This document shows positions 1 through 7,778 of a stretch of DNA of 36,761 nucleotides, one piece after another. The stretch spans positions 1-36,761 of the forward strand of contig JAZTYO010000042.1 of NCBI GenBank assembly GCA_045636945.1, written 5' to 3'. The notes beneath the pieces are model-generated. The model was not told the DNA's origin, searched no databases, and saw only the letters and a program-made list of their open reading frames with translations. The number at the start of each line of letters is the position of its first letter. Positions within the stretch are counted from its first letter, which is position 1. The translations under genes were made by a program, and so were the position numbers. Source of the DNA: UMGS172 sp045636945 (GTDB lineage: Bacteria > Bacillota > Clostridia > Oscillospirales > Acutalibacteraceae).

Positions 1-14
1 ATGAACACTCGATA

Positions 15-98
15 TGGTGCGAGTGACGGGACTTGAACCCGTACGTCGTGGACACACGCCCCTCAAACGTGCCTGTCTGCCAGTTCCAGCACACTCGC
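15..98 (-). tRNA. tRNA-Leu (anticodon GAG)
   Basis: Read on the minus strand, this folds as a class II tRNA. The acceptor stem is GCGAGTG pairing with CACTCGC, followed by discriminator A and an encoded CCA (positions 15-17). The anticodon stem CACGT/GCGTG encloses the loop TTGAGGG, which gives anticodon GAG and reads leucine CUC/CUU codons. A long variable arm and a canonical GGTTCAAGTCC T-arm are present. It lies downstream of the radical-SAM pair and has its own promoter-like sequence. Confidence 0.97.
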
Positions 99-131
99 AT
101 ATTTCGAACGCTTTTCTCAAAGCGCTCGATT

Positions 132-160
132 ATATTACCACTTTAGCGTTAGTTTGTCAA
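132..160 (-). promoter_or_regulatory. Probable sigma-A promoter of tRNA-Leu
   Basis: On the minus strand there is a perfect -35 TTGACA (155-160) and a 17-nt spacer to TAATAT (132-137). That hexamer overlaps TATAAT (129-134), which would need a 20-nt spacer. The tRNA begins about 30 nt downstream. The stretch between holds a 10-bp inverted repeat (105-128) that straddles the expected start site. Confidence 0.6.
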
Positions 161-175
161 CCTAAATTAAAAAAA

Positions 176-832
176 TTATTCAAATCTTTCAAGTTTTTCG
201 TTGAACAACATATCACGGTTATAAGTTACTACCTGCGGACGGCAGTTTCCTGCCGATTCAAACGACTGTAAGAACAGCATAGGGTTGATCGTTTCGGTAT
301 TGCCTGCAGGCAAAATAACCTTAACCGTAAGCACACAGTCTTCCCTGCCAGTTTCAATATTCTTGATTTTTTCAGCCAAATTCAGCAGGGTTATTTTATT
401 CTTTTTACCCTTCTTTTCGGCAGGGATAACGTTACCGTTAAGCAACCTTTCAAGCGACTCCAACAGTCCATTGTCCTCGTCCTTATACACGATTGTATAA
501 GAAGCATACGTCAACTCAGCCGTTTTCATCCAAGGCTCGGCTACATTAAGAATCTCAATGCCCTCACAAGCCTTTTCCTGCAATGCTTTCAACACCATTT
601 CATTTGTAAAGCTATCGTCAACAATTTTTAAATCAATTACATCATAATCGGTTGTGATGCCCAAAGATAAAGGTTGTGCAAAGGTTAAATACAAATGCTG
701 ATTAAAGCCCTCGGTATACCAAGCAGGTATTTTTGCCACCTTGAAAAGACGAACCATATATCGGTTCATATCAAGGTGAGAAACATACTTCATTCGTCCT
801 TGTTTGGCATAAAAAACTCTAACGTTTCTCAA
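176..832 (-). CDS. TIGR03936-type radical-SAM-associated protein (DUF2344)
   Basis: About 218 aa. The N-terminal pattern YAKQGRMKYVSHLD followed by an arginine-rich helix matches the DUF2344/TIGR03936 family. This family almost always sits next to, or is fused to, a TIGR03960 radical-SAM protein, and its function is unknown. A longer frame to an ATG at 883 exists, but the better start is TTG at 832: AAGGAGG lies 9 nt upstream, and the family's conserved N-terminus begins there. This start overlaps the upstream radical-SAM gene by 14 nt, so the two are probably translationally coupled. A link to tRNA or rRNA modification has been suggested for the pair, but nothing in this sequence proves it. 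Confidence 0.88.
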   Translation of the reverse strand: MRNVRVFYAKQGRMKYVSHLDMNRYMVRLFKVAKIPAWYTEGFNQHLYLTFAQPLSLGITTDYDVIDLKIVDDSFTNEMVLKALQEKACEGIEILNVAEPWMKTAELTYASYTIVYKDEDNGLLESLERLLNGNVIPAEKKGKKNKITLLNLAEKIKNIETGREDCVLTVKVILPAGNTETINPMLFLQSFESAGNCRPQVVTYNRDMLFNEKLERFE

Positions 833-2663
833 TGCAGACACCCTCCTTAAAACAGTTTGCACCGCAATTCTGACATTTTTCACGGCAATTCGGAGTTGTT
901 GCCGACTCGTGAGCTAAACGGTTTTCTCTCTGCAAGAACTCTTCACTCACGCAGTAATCAAGGTGACTCCAAGGCAATACCTCGTCAAAGCTTCTCTGAC
1001 GGTGGTTATAGAAATTGGGGTCAACATTGCAGTTTTCAAATGCCTGCATCCACTTATCGTAGTCAAACATCTCTCCCCAACCGTCGAACTTGCAACCAAG
1101 CTTGACAGCCTCCGCAATAACAGAGCAAAGTCTACGGTCGCCACGGGCAAAAATGCCCTCCAAAATACTTGTTTTGGAATCATGCCAGCTCAACGTAATC
1201 TTTTTGGTTGTAAGGCTTGAAACAAGAAGCTTCTGCTTGCGTTCAACCTCGTCCAAATCGTCCTGAGGCTCATATTGGAACGGAGTAAAGGGCTTAGGAA
1301 CAAAGGTAGAAACACTAATAGAAACGTTGACCGACTTGCCCTTAGGACGGTCGGGCATTTCGTAGAACATATTGACTATTTTCTGACCCAATGAGGTAAT
1401 GCCAACCAAATCCTCATCGGTTTCGGTAGGAAGTCCCAACATAAAATACAGCTTAACCGAGGTATAACCACCCTTGAATGCGGTATAGCAGGTGTTCATA
1501 ATCTCGTCCTCGGTGACGTTCTTGTTAATAACGTCACGAAGTCTTTGTGTACCCGCCTCAGGTGCAAAGGTAAGACCCGATTTCTTAATTTTCTTAACCT
1601 TTTCGAGCAGTTCAGGTGAGAAATTATCAATACGAAGCGACGGCAACGAGATGCTGACCTTCTGCTGGTCACTCCATTCAAGCATTTCCCCCAAAAGCTC
1701 CGCAAGCTGAGTGTAGTCACTTGTACTCAATGAAGAGAGCGAAATTTCCTCATAACCCGTATTTTCACAAAGACATTTTGCCTGCTTATTTACGGTTTCA
1801 AAGCTCTTTTCACGAACAGGACGGTAAATAAAACCTGCCTGACAGAAACGGCAACCTCTAATACATCCGCGAAAAACCTCCTGTACTGCACGGTCGTGAA
1901 CAATCTCGATAAACGGCGTTACAAAGGTTTCGGGATAAAAACTTTCATCAAGATTCTTGATAATACGCTTTTTAATGGTCTTAGGTGCACCATTTTTAGG
2001 AGTAATAGCCTTGATAGTCTTATCCTCGTTATACTCAACATCGTACAACGACGGTACATATACACCCTCTATCTGAGATGCTTTCAGCAAAAACTCCTCT
2101 TTAGATACACCTTTGTTACGGCACTCGCGATAAAGGTCGATAATCTCAAGGTCAACCTCTTCACCCTCACCGAGGAAGAAGATATCAACAAAATCGGCCA
2201 AAGGTTCGGGATTGCAGGCACAAGGTCCACCTGCAACAACCAAGTTTTTAAGGCTTGTTCTGTCTTTGGATAACATAGGTACACGACCGAGCTGTAGCAT
2301 ATTGAGAACGTTGGTATAGCTCAACTCATATTGCAAGGTAAAACCAATTATATCAAAGTCATATAAGGGATCGTGACTTTCAAGTGCGAACAACGGCATA
2401 TCGTTTTCACGCATTATTTTCTCAAAATCAACCCAAGGCGCAAACACTCGTTCACACCAGATATAATCCTTTGAATTAAACTGCGAATAAAGAATCTTCA
2501 TTCCCAAATGCGACATTCCTACCTCATAGGTATCGGGGAAACAAAACGCAAAACGCAGGTCCACCTTGGACTTGTCCTTTATAACGCTTCCCTGCTCATT
2601 ACCGGCATAACGACCGGGCTTCTGAACTGAAAGCAATAATTGTTCCAATCTTTCTTCTGTCAT
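819..2663 (-). CDS. TIGR03960 family B12-binding radical-SAM protein
   Basis: 614 aa. The N-terminal half resembles a cobalamin-binding-like Rossmann domain (FCFPDTYEVGMSHLG near residue 40). The radical-SAM core carries the cluster motif CIRGCRFCQ (CX3CX2C), which binds the 4Fe-4S cluster that cleaves S-adenosylmethionine. A cysteine-rich tail (CQNCGANC) could bind a second metal centre or zinc. Length and motif order match TIGR03960. It is the upstream partner of the DUF2344 gene, with overlapping ends, so the two products probably work together. The substrate is unknown. Confidence 0.92.
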   Translation of the reverse strand: MTEERLEQLLLSVQKPGRYAGNEQGSVIKDKSKVDLRFAFCFPDTYEVGMSHLGMKILYSQFNSKDYIWCERVFAPWVDFEKIMRENDMPLFALESHDPLYDFDIIGFTLQYELSYTNVLNMLQLGRVPMLSKDRTSLKNLVVAGGPCACNPEPLADFVDIFFLGEGEEVDLEIIDLYRECRNKGVSKEEFLLKASQIEGVYVPSLYDVEYNEDKTIKAITPKNGAPKTIKKRIIKNLDESFYPETFVTPFIEIVHDRAVQEVFRGCIRGCRFCQAGFIYRPVREKSFETVNKQAKCLCENTGYEEISLSSLSTSDYTQLAELLGEMLEWSDQQKVSISLPSLRIDNFSPELLEKVKKIKKSGLTFAPEAGTQRLRDVINKNVTEDEIMNTCYTAFKGGYTSVKLYFMLGLPTETDEDLVGITSLGQKIVNMFYEMPDRPKGKSVNVSISVSTFVPKPFTPFQYEPQDDLDEVERKQKLLVSSLTTKKITLSWHDSKTSILEGIFARGDRRLCSVIAEAVKLGCKFDGWGEMFDYDKWMQAFENCNVDPNFYNHRQRSFDEVLPWSHLDYCVSEEFLQRENRLAHESATTPNCREKCQNCGANCFKEGVCIEKR

Positions 2664-2697
2664 CTTTTCACATCCGTGATAATAAATTTGGCATATT

Positions 2698-3294
2698 TCA
2701 AGAAATATACCGATATCCGTTTATCATTATAAGGTATAATCCCAATAAAAGCAATGATGGATTTGAAACATTTTGTATTGCGACATATAAACCCACCGTT
2801 AAAACTGCACAAGCAACAACTATTGACACTATTGAACACACTAATTGAGGATTAAAACACCTTTGTCGTTGCAGTAGTATTTCCAAAACAGTACCCCCAT
2901 CAAGACCTCTTACAGGCAAAAGATTTACGAAACCCACTAAAAATTGAACAACCGCAAAGGCCAGTGTTAAAAGGCTGTTTGAAAACCACCCAACAATAAA
3001 CAATAACATTGAAGCCAAAAGATTAGTAACAGGACCTGACAATGTTATAAAAAGACTGTCGCTCATTTTTGTGAACGCATTGCCGACGATGGTTACACCA
3101 CCCAATCTGCATGTAACCGAGCTTGGTGCACAATGGGTCAACCTCATTGCAACAATATGTCCAATTTCGTGCAACACAGCCGCTAAAAGTGAAGCTGTCA
3201 TATATCCCGTTGAGTCAGTTATAAGCAGGAAAGCAATTACAACCGCAAACGGAACCGATATGTAGAACTTGATTTTGAAAAGTTTAAAGCTCAT
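2698..3294 (-). CDS. M50 family intramembrane metalloprotease, SpoIVFB-like
   Basis: 198 aa, with about five hydrophobic segments. Zinc ligands are visible as HEIGH (residues 42-46) and the second membrane motif NLLPVRGLDGG (about 124-134), the signature of site-2 proteases. In Bacillus, SpoIVFB cleaves pro-sigma-K in the mother cell and is held inactive by SpoIVFA. Here the start overlaps the stop of an M23-domain membrane protein by 4 nt (ATGA). This reproduces the spoIVFA-spoIVFB gene order and supports the sporulation role, although short M50 proteases also have other substrates. The protein lacks a C-terminal CBS domain, so it is smaller than the Bacillus enzyme. Confidence 0.85.
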   Translation of the reverse strand: MSFKLFKIKFYISVPFAVVIAFLLITDSTGYMTASLLAAVLHEIGHIVAMRLTHCAPSSVTCRLGGVTIVGNAFTKMSDSLFITLSGPVTNLLASMLLFIVGWFSNSLLTLAFAVVQFLVGFVNLLPVRGLDGGTVLEILLQRQRCFNPQLVCSIVSIVVACAVLTVGLYVAIQNVSNPSLLLLGLYLIMINGYRYIS

Positions 3295-4082
3295 ACGTCA
3301 CGCAACTCACTTAACAACCATTCGGGATCAATTCTGTAACTGTTGACCCTTACTTCAAAATGCAGGTGAGGTCCCGTAGACCTTCCCGTACTGCCGACAA
3401 GTGCTACGGTATCACCTTTTTTGACAATATCCCCTTCTTCAGCCATAAGCTTACTGCAATGTGCATATAAAGTTTCAAGGTTATCGCTATGGGTGATTAT
3501 CAGATAATAGCCATAACTACTGCTATACCCTGCCGATTTCACAACACCGTCATACGCAGATAATATTTCGGTGCCTGAATCAGCAGCTATATCGAGTCCG
3601 TTGTGTAGTGAATACTTACCCGTTATCGGATGGTTGCGATAGCCGTACTCTGACGATATTCTACCTACAACCGGCCATTGCAGAGTGTTTATATTGGCCG
3701 CAACCGTAGTAGTTTCCATATCATCATATTCTAATATATGCCCTGTTACTTCACCATCAATCTCGGGGTCATATTCCTCTATATCAGATTCACTTTCCTC
3801 AACCGTTGACTCGGTTGATTCGTTGTTTTGGTCGTCGGTTACAGTTGATTCGTTTTGCGACTCCAACGGTGTTTTATCCTGGGGCTCAAGTACCTCGGAC
3901 GTTTTAGTTATTTCATCAAATTTTTGGTGATACAAAGCACTTAATTTAGTGTAAAACTCGCCACCGAAAAGTCTGATTCCTAAAGCAAACAAAAGTATTA
4001 CCGCAACAGTAACGGTCTGCAAAATCAGAATATTAAGCTTTTGGTCCTTTTCTTTAAGTCTGACCGATGATATTTCCTGCAT
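3291..4082 (-). CDS. Membrane-anchored M23 (LytM) family protein, SpoIVFA-like
   Basis: 263 aa. A short cytoplasmic N-terminus precedes one membrane segment (about residues 18-39). An acidic Ser/Thr/Glu-rich linker (about 60-120) leads to a C-terminal M23 domain. The zinc ligands appear intact: H160-x3-D164 (HNGLD), H208, and H239/H241 in GPHLHFEV. It may therefore be an active peptidoglycan endopeptidase, whereas Bacillus SpoIVFA is thought to be a regulatory scaffold. The 4-nt overlap with the downstream M50 protease suggests a coupled pair controlling sigma-K processing. A role as an ordinary cell-wall hydrolase cannot be excluded. Confidence 0.83.
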   Translation of the reverse strand: MQEISSVRLKEKDQKLNILILQTVTVAVILLFALGIRLFGGEFYTKLSALYHQKFDEITKTSEVLEPQDKTPLESQNESTVTDDQNNESTESTVEESESDIEEYDPEIDGEVTGHILEYDDMETTTVAANINTLQWPVVGRISSEYGYRNHPITGKYSLHNGLDIAADSGTEILSAYDGVVKSAGYSSSYGYYLIITHSDNLETLYAHCSKLMAEEGDIVKKGDTVALVGSTGRSTGPHLHFEVRVNSYRIDPEWLLSELRDV

Positions 4083-4097
4083 AAAACAACCGCCTTG

Positions 4098-4128
4098 AGT
4101 ATATTTTCTATTAATTTTATGCAGTCAA
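4098..4128 (-). promoter_or_regulatory. Possible promoter of the M23/M50 pair
   Basis: On the minus strand, TTGACT (4123-4128) and TATACT (4098-4103) are separated by 19 nt, which is longer than ideal. The ATG at 4082 is only 15 nt from the -10 element, which is also tight. A sporulation sigma factor promoter could be present instead; I could not recognise one with confidence. Confidence 0.3.
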
Positions 4129-4143
4129 GCCTACAAAAAGACT

Positions 4144-4171
4144 AAAAAATAAAGGTGTCGTAACCGACACC
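4144..4171 (-). terminator. Intrinsic terminator
   Basis: On the minus strand, a perfect 7-bp stem GGTGTCG/CGACACC with a 4-nt loop (4154-4171) is followed by TTTATTTTTT. It ends transcription from the 4241-5212 genes before the M23/M50 pair. Confidence 0.8.
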
Positions 4172-4184
4172 TTAATAATGGTTG

Positions 4185-4223
4185 TAGTTTGTCGAAACAC
4201 TGAAAAAGTGTTTCGACAAACTA
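4185..4223. other. Perfect 17-bp stem hairpin
   Basis: TAGTTTGTCGAAACACT and its exact complement flank a 5-nt loop (GAAAA on the plus strand, TTTTC on the minus). It lies just downstream of the stop at 4241 and upstream of the intrinsic terminator. No T-run follows it on either strand, so it may be an RNA-stabilising 3' structure or a small dispersed palindrome. Confidence 0.75.
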
Positions 4224-4240
4224 TCATCATTATGAAATCA

Positions 4241-4768
4241 TTATTTGTTTTTAACTTTACCCTTCTTTGCCTCATCTTTAGGCTTTTTGAAGGCTCTTAC
4301 CATACCGACAATCGTTAGAATAATCAAAGCAATAATCATAATCACAAACAAAGCCAGCGGTAACGACCACATTGCGCCAAAAGACGGTGCAAGCGCAATA
4401 ATTAATATCCATTTAACGATATTGTACAGTATTCCGGCTTCTATACCTCCCGAAGCAAAGATTCCAAGCATTACAAAAGATAGAATAAAAATGATTTCGT
4501 AAAGCAAGGGCAAAACAACCATTACCTTGTTTTTTGTCTTGATTCCGACAATCGCAAGCACGTACATCACAAGATAAAATAACAAACAAAGCAGTAACGA
4601 GAAAATAGGATTCTCAAAAGCCTCGGCAACGTTTTCACCCGAATCAGGGAACAAGCCCTGAATAATCTCAAACCAGCCCATTATAATACAACCTGCGTAT
4701 GTAGCAAAAAACGCTAAAAAAGCTGCCGCATTGGCTACCAATTTCTTATTCCTTTTTAACCATTCCAT
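4241..4768 (-). CDS. Small integral membrane protein of unknown function
   Basis: 175 aa. I see four hydrophobic segments (about residues 11-31, 53-75, 82-103 and 117-158, the last long enough for two). The protein starts with a positive MEWLKRNKK and ends in a lysine-rich tail. I do not recognise a family. The gene follows the dUTPase gene by only 3 nt and is probably co-transcribed with it. The hairpin and terminator at 4144-4223 lie directly downstream, so it is the last gene of its unit. Confidence 0.7.
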   Translation of the reverse strand: MEWLKRNKKLVANAAAFLAFFATYAGCIIMGWFEIIQGLFPDSGENVAEAFENPIFSLLLCLLFYLVMYVLAIVGIKTKNKVMVVLPLLYEIIFILSFVMLGIFASGGIEAGILYNIVKWILIIALAPSFGAMWSLPLALFVIMIIALIILTIVGMVRAFKKPKDEAKKGKVKNK

Positions 4769-4771
4769 AAT

Positions 4772-5212
4772 TTATCTCTTTCCGGTCGAGCCAAATCCAC
4801 CTGCATTACGTTCGGTTTCATCCAACTCCTCAACCTCTTCAATTTCGGGCATAATAACGGGAGCTATAACTATCTGTGCAATACGCTCACCCGAAGATAC
4901 GGTATATTCCTTATCCGACAGATTGATAAGACCAACCTTAACCTCGCCTCGATAATCGCTGTCTACAACGCCGACACAGTTGGAGAGGGTTATTCCGCTT
5001 TTAATAGCCAAACCGCTTCTAGCGTAAATATAAGCAACAAAGGCATTAGACTCGAGTGCTATTGCGATACCCGTAGGGACAAGCACCCTCTCACCGGGTT
5101 TTATAACAATATCTCCATCAATACAGGCATACAAATCCATACCTGCACTGCCACCCGTAGCAGCCTTTGGTATGATAGCGTTTTCACTAACTTTTTTAAT
5201 CTTTAATAACAT
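4772..5212 (-). CDS. dut: dUTP diphosphatase (dUTPase)
   Basis: 146 aa, the usual length of trimeric dUTPases. The enzyme hydrolyses dUTP to dUMP and pyrophosphate, keeping uracil out of DNA and supplying dUMP for dTMP synthesis. All five family motifs are in order: AGMDLYA (about 23-29), ARSGLA (64-69), GVVDSDYRGEV (81-91, with the catalytic aspartate), ERIAQIVI (109-116) and the mobile C-terminal arm AGGFGSTG. The start has GAGGTG a few bases upstream. It is a cytoplasmic enzyme. Confidence 0.96.
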   Translation of the reverse strand: MLLKIKKVSENAIIPKAATGGSAGMDLYACIDGDIVIKPGERVLVPTGIAIALESNAFVAYIYARSGLAIKSGITLSNCVGVVDSDYRGEVKVGLINLSDKEYTVSSGERIAQIVIAPVIMPEIEEVEELDETERNAGGFGSTGKR

Positions 5213-5229
5213 AGATGCACCTCGTATAA

Positions 5230-6225
5230 TTATTTGAAAGCAAAGGTGTTGCAGGTAGAGTCAAGGGTCTTAAAAGTATAGCCCTGAACTTTGAGGTCCT
5301 TGATAACCTGGTCCAAAACCTGACTTGTAACCTTCTTTATATCGTGAAACAAGAGGCAAACCTCATCACGAAGCTCGCCTTTATACTTCAAGTGGTCCTC
5401 AATCTCGTTAATAACGTAGGACTGAGAAGGCGATTTTGAGTGGGTATCACCGCTATCGATATTCCAATCAAAATAGGTATAGCCTTTTTCTTTCAAAATT
5501 TCTTTAACGGTTTCAAAGCCATTCTTACCAAGCTTGTTGTAAGCAGTTGTACTACCACCCGGAAATCGTGTAAGATTCGAACGGATACCCGTTTTGTTGT
5601 AAACAACGTCACTAACAGCGGTCAAGTCTTTAATAAATGCCTCAGGGCTTGCGTATAACTGATTCAACTCGTGGGTGTTGGTGTGCAGACCGATAGCATG
5701 TCCACCCTCGTAAATATTTTTGATTTTGCTGACACCCATAGTACCAACAACAAAGAAGGTTGCCTTAACATCGTTATCGGCAAGAGTTTTCAAAATAGAC
5801 TCGGTATAGGAACCGGGGCCGTCGTCAAACGTAAGGTAGCAAACCTTTTCACAAGCGGAATCGTCAACACCGAAGGGGTTATCATCGGGAGTAGGCAGGT
5901 CTTTTGAAGTGACCTGTGTAATCGACGACGTGTTGGAAGAGGTGTTAGAAGAAACAATGTTCGAGGATGTTGTGGAAGAACTAACCTTCGACGAGCTTTC
6001 GGTCGATTCAGTTTCTGAAGAAGCAGTGCCGATTTCGGAAGATGTTGTAGTCGACGGCGCCGAGGAATTATCCAACGTTTCGGTGCTGCTCGATAAATCC
6101 GATCCGTCAGCAACATCACGATGGTTGATATCATAAACGACAAACGATAACATTGCAATCGCCGCAACAACAACGACCGCAACATACATCATTAAAAACG
6201 ATTTAGCCTTATTCTTTTTTGCCAT
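5230..6225 (-). CDS. Membrane-anchored polysaccharide deacetylase (NodB domain)
   Basis: About 331 aa. The ATG at 6225 has AAGGAGT 8 nt upstream and is preferred to the upstream ATG at 6252. One N-terminal membrane segment (about 10-31) is followed by a low-complexity Ser/Thr-rich linker (about 45-110). The NodB domain begins with YLTFDDGP (132-137), whose second aspartate binds metal. It also has HTNTH (181-185), supplying the two metal-binding histidines, and FPGG further on. Such enzymes remove N-acetyl groups from peptidoglycan or other surface glycans. The linker places the catalytic domain out in the cell wall. The exact substrate cannot be read from sequence. Confidence 0.9.
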   Translation of the reverse strand: MAKKNKAKSFLMMYVAVVVVAAIAMLSFVVYDINHRDVADGSDLSSSTETLDNSSAPSTTTSSEIGTASSETESTESSSKVSSSTTSSNIVSSNTSSNTSSITQVTSKDLPTPDDNPFGVDDSACEKVCYLTFDDGPGSYTESILKTLADNDVKATFFVVGTMGVSKIKNIYEGGHAIGLHTNTHELNQLYASPEAFIKDLTAVSDVVYNKTGIRSNLTRFPGGSTTAYNKLGKNGFETVKEILKEKGYTYFDWNIDSGDTHSKSPSQSYVINEIEDHLKYKGELRDEVCLLFHDIKKVTSQVLDQVIKDLKVQGYTFKTLDSTCNTFAFK

Positions 6226-6399
6226 ATTAAAAACTCCTTTACCAAAAAGCAAAAATCAGTTCGAGTAAACAAAAATAATACCAAATGCACATATATAATT
6301 ATTATAACAGAATCTCATTAAAAATAAAAGAACTAAATTTACAAAATTTTATTTATTTCGGTAAATAATACGTTAAAAAGATGTTGGAATAAAAAACTG

Positions 6400-6428
6400 T
6401 TGTTAAATTTTAAAAAATGTGCTATAAT
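6400..6428 (+). promoter_or_regulatory. Sigma-A promoter of degV
   Basis: TTGTTA (6400-6405), a 17-nt spacer and a perfect TATAAT (6423-6428), 39 nt before the ATG. The ribosome binding site TGGAGGT lies 7 nt upstream of the start. Confidence 0.8.
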
Positions 6429-6467
6429 GAAGCAAATGATTAAAACTCTTATTTGGAGGTATAAAAT

Positions 6468-7328
6468 ATGAGTGAAAGAAAGACAATTATTTTAAGTGAC
6501 AGCACCAGCGACCTTGGTGCAGAAATTATAAAAGCACGTGATATAAAAATCAGCCCTCTGACTGTTGTCTTAGGTGACGATAAGTATCTTGACAGTGTTG
6601 AAATCACTCCCGATGATGTTTACGCATATTACAAAAAGAATGGCAAGCTCGCAAAGACTACTGCTACAAATATGGCTGAACATGAGGACTTTTTGGGTGA
6701 ACACCTCAAAAACGGTGAAGAAGCTGTATATTTCACTATCAGCTCCGAATTGTCGACCACCTATAACAATGCTCGTCTTGCTGCCGAGGATATGGATAAC
6801 GTTTACGTTATCGACAGCCGAAATCTTTCAACAGGTATTGGTCTTTTAGTGCTTCACGCTTGCGACCTTGCCGACGAAGGCAAATCTGCAAAGGAAATTT
6901 ACGACGAAATAACTACATTAATTGACCACGTTGACGCTTCGTTTGTAGTCGATACACTTGAATATCTCCACAAAGGCGGACGTTGCTCTTCCATCGCTAC
7001 ATTGGGTGCAAACCTTTTGAAACTAAGACCTATGATTCAGGTCAAGGATGGCAAGATGTCAGTCACAAAGAAATACCGCGGCAAGATGACCGAGGTTTTG
7101 AAGCAGTATGTCAACGAAAAACTTAATGATGAAAACGGTTTTATTGGCAAATACATTTTTGTAACACATTCCGGTAACTGTGATGAAATTGCCAAAGAGC
7201 TTAGAGCAATGGCACTTGAAAAACATCCTGACAAAGAAGTATTTATAACCCGTGCAGGTTGCACAGTTTCCTGCCACTGCGGTCCCGGAACACTCGGAAT
7301 TCTCGGAATCAGACAAAATAAAATCTAA
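6468..7328 (+). CDS. DegV family fatty-acid-binding protein
   Basis: 286 aa, the family's typical length. The N-terminus IILSDSTSDLG is the DegV signature, and TISSELSTTYNNARLA and VIDSRNLSTGIGLLVLHA are the conserved ligand-pocket segments. Further on are LEYLHKGGRCSS and LLKLRPMIQVKDG. DegV proteins (FakB in Staphylococcus) bind a fatty acid so that FakA can phosphorylate it for phospholipid synthesis. Many clostridial paralogues have no proven ligand. This is the only clear plus-strand gene in the window. It is monocistronic, with its own promoter and terminator. Confidence 0.94.
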   Translation: MSERKTIILSDSTSDLGAEIIKARDIKISPLTVVLGDDKYLDSVEITPDDVYAYYKKNGKLAKTTATNMAEHEDFLGEHLKNGEEAVYFTISSELSTTYNNARLAAEDMDNVYVIDSRNLSTGIGLLVLHACDLADEGKSAKEIYDEITTLIDHVDASFVVDTLEYLHKGGRCSSIATLGANLLKLRPMIQVKDGKMSVTKKYRGKMTEVLKQYVNEKLNDENGFIGKYIFVTHSGNCDEIAKELRAMALEKHPDKEVFITRAGCTVSCHCGPGTLGILGIRQNKI

Positions 7329-7335
7329 AAAGCAC

Positions 7336-7376
7336 AAAACGTCCAAGGGTAACGGCATAGCCCTTGGACGTTTTTA
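7336..7376 (+). terminator. Intrinsic terminator of degV
   Basis: A long perfect stem (AAAACGTCCAAGGG at 7336-7349 with its complement at 7361-7374) surrounds an 11-nt loop and ends in a T-run. It begins 8 nt after the stop codon. Confidence 0.9.
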
Positions 7377-7406
7377 TTATACCCTATATTTGGTGCATCT
7401 CTACTG

Positions 7407-7764
7407 TGTAGGGGCGCACCTACGAAAGCATTGGCTTTTTGCGGAACGGATGAATCCATTCCCTACAAATCGTGTCGTATAATTTTTTGTAGGGCGTGGC
7501 CTTGGTACGCCGTTGTAGGGGCGATTCACGAATCCCTCGTTTCGGGAGCACACAGAAGTGCTCCCCTACATCCCTGTTCGCCTGCGGACGGGCAGTTTCA
7601 GGAAGAACAAGCCCCTCCCCTACAAGAATCTATAAATCGTTTTGTAGGGCAGGGCCTCTGTGTCCTGCTATTTTTTACGGAATGGATAAATTTATTCCCT
7701 CCACGTGTCGTTTGCGCGTTTTGAAAGAATTGCAAACGGTTCGTCTGCCTCGCCTTCCCCTACA
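7407..7764. repeat. Gene-free mosaic of TGTAGGG / CCCTACA repeats
   Basis: Between degV and the MscS gene, about 400 nt hold no credible gene. TGTAGGG(G) occurs at 7407, 7488, 7514 and 7643. Its complement (C)CCCTACA occurs at 7461, 7563, 7617 and 7757. The copies are irregularly spaced and alternate in orientation, so several could pair into long hairpins. GC-rich text such as GGGGCG and CCTGCGGACGGGCAG separates them. The short frames here are chance readings. It resembles a dispersed intergenic repeat rather than a CRISPR array. Confidence 0.75.
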
Positions 7765-7778
7765 TCTTATGAAAGATT

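Noticed and set aside
105..128. 10-bp hairpin upstream of tRNA-Leu as a terminator
   Set aside because: No T-run follows, and it overlaps the expected transcription start of the tRNA, so it is probably incidental or regulatory.
7407..7764. Possible CRISPR array
   Set aside because: Repeat units are only 7-8 bp, alternate in orientation and are irregularly spaced; there are no cas genes.
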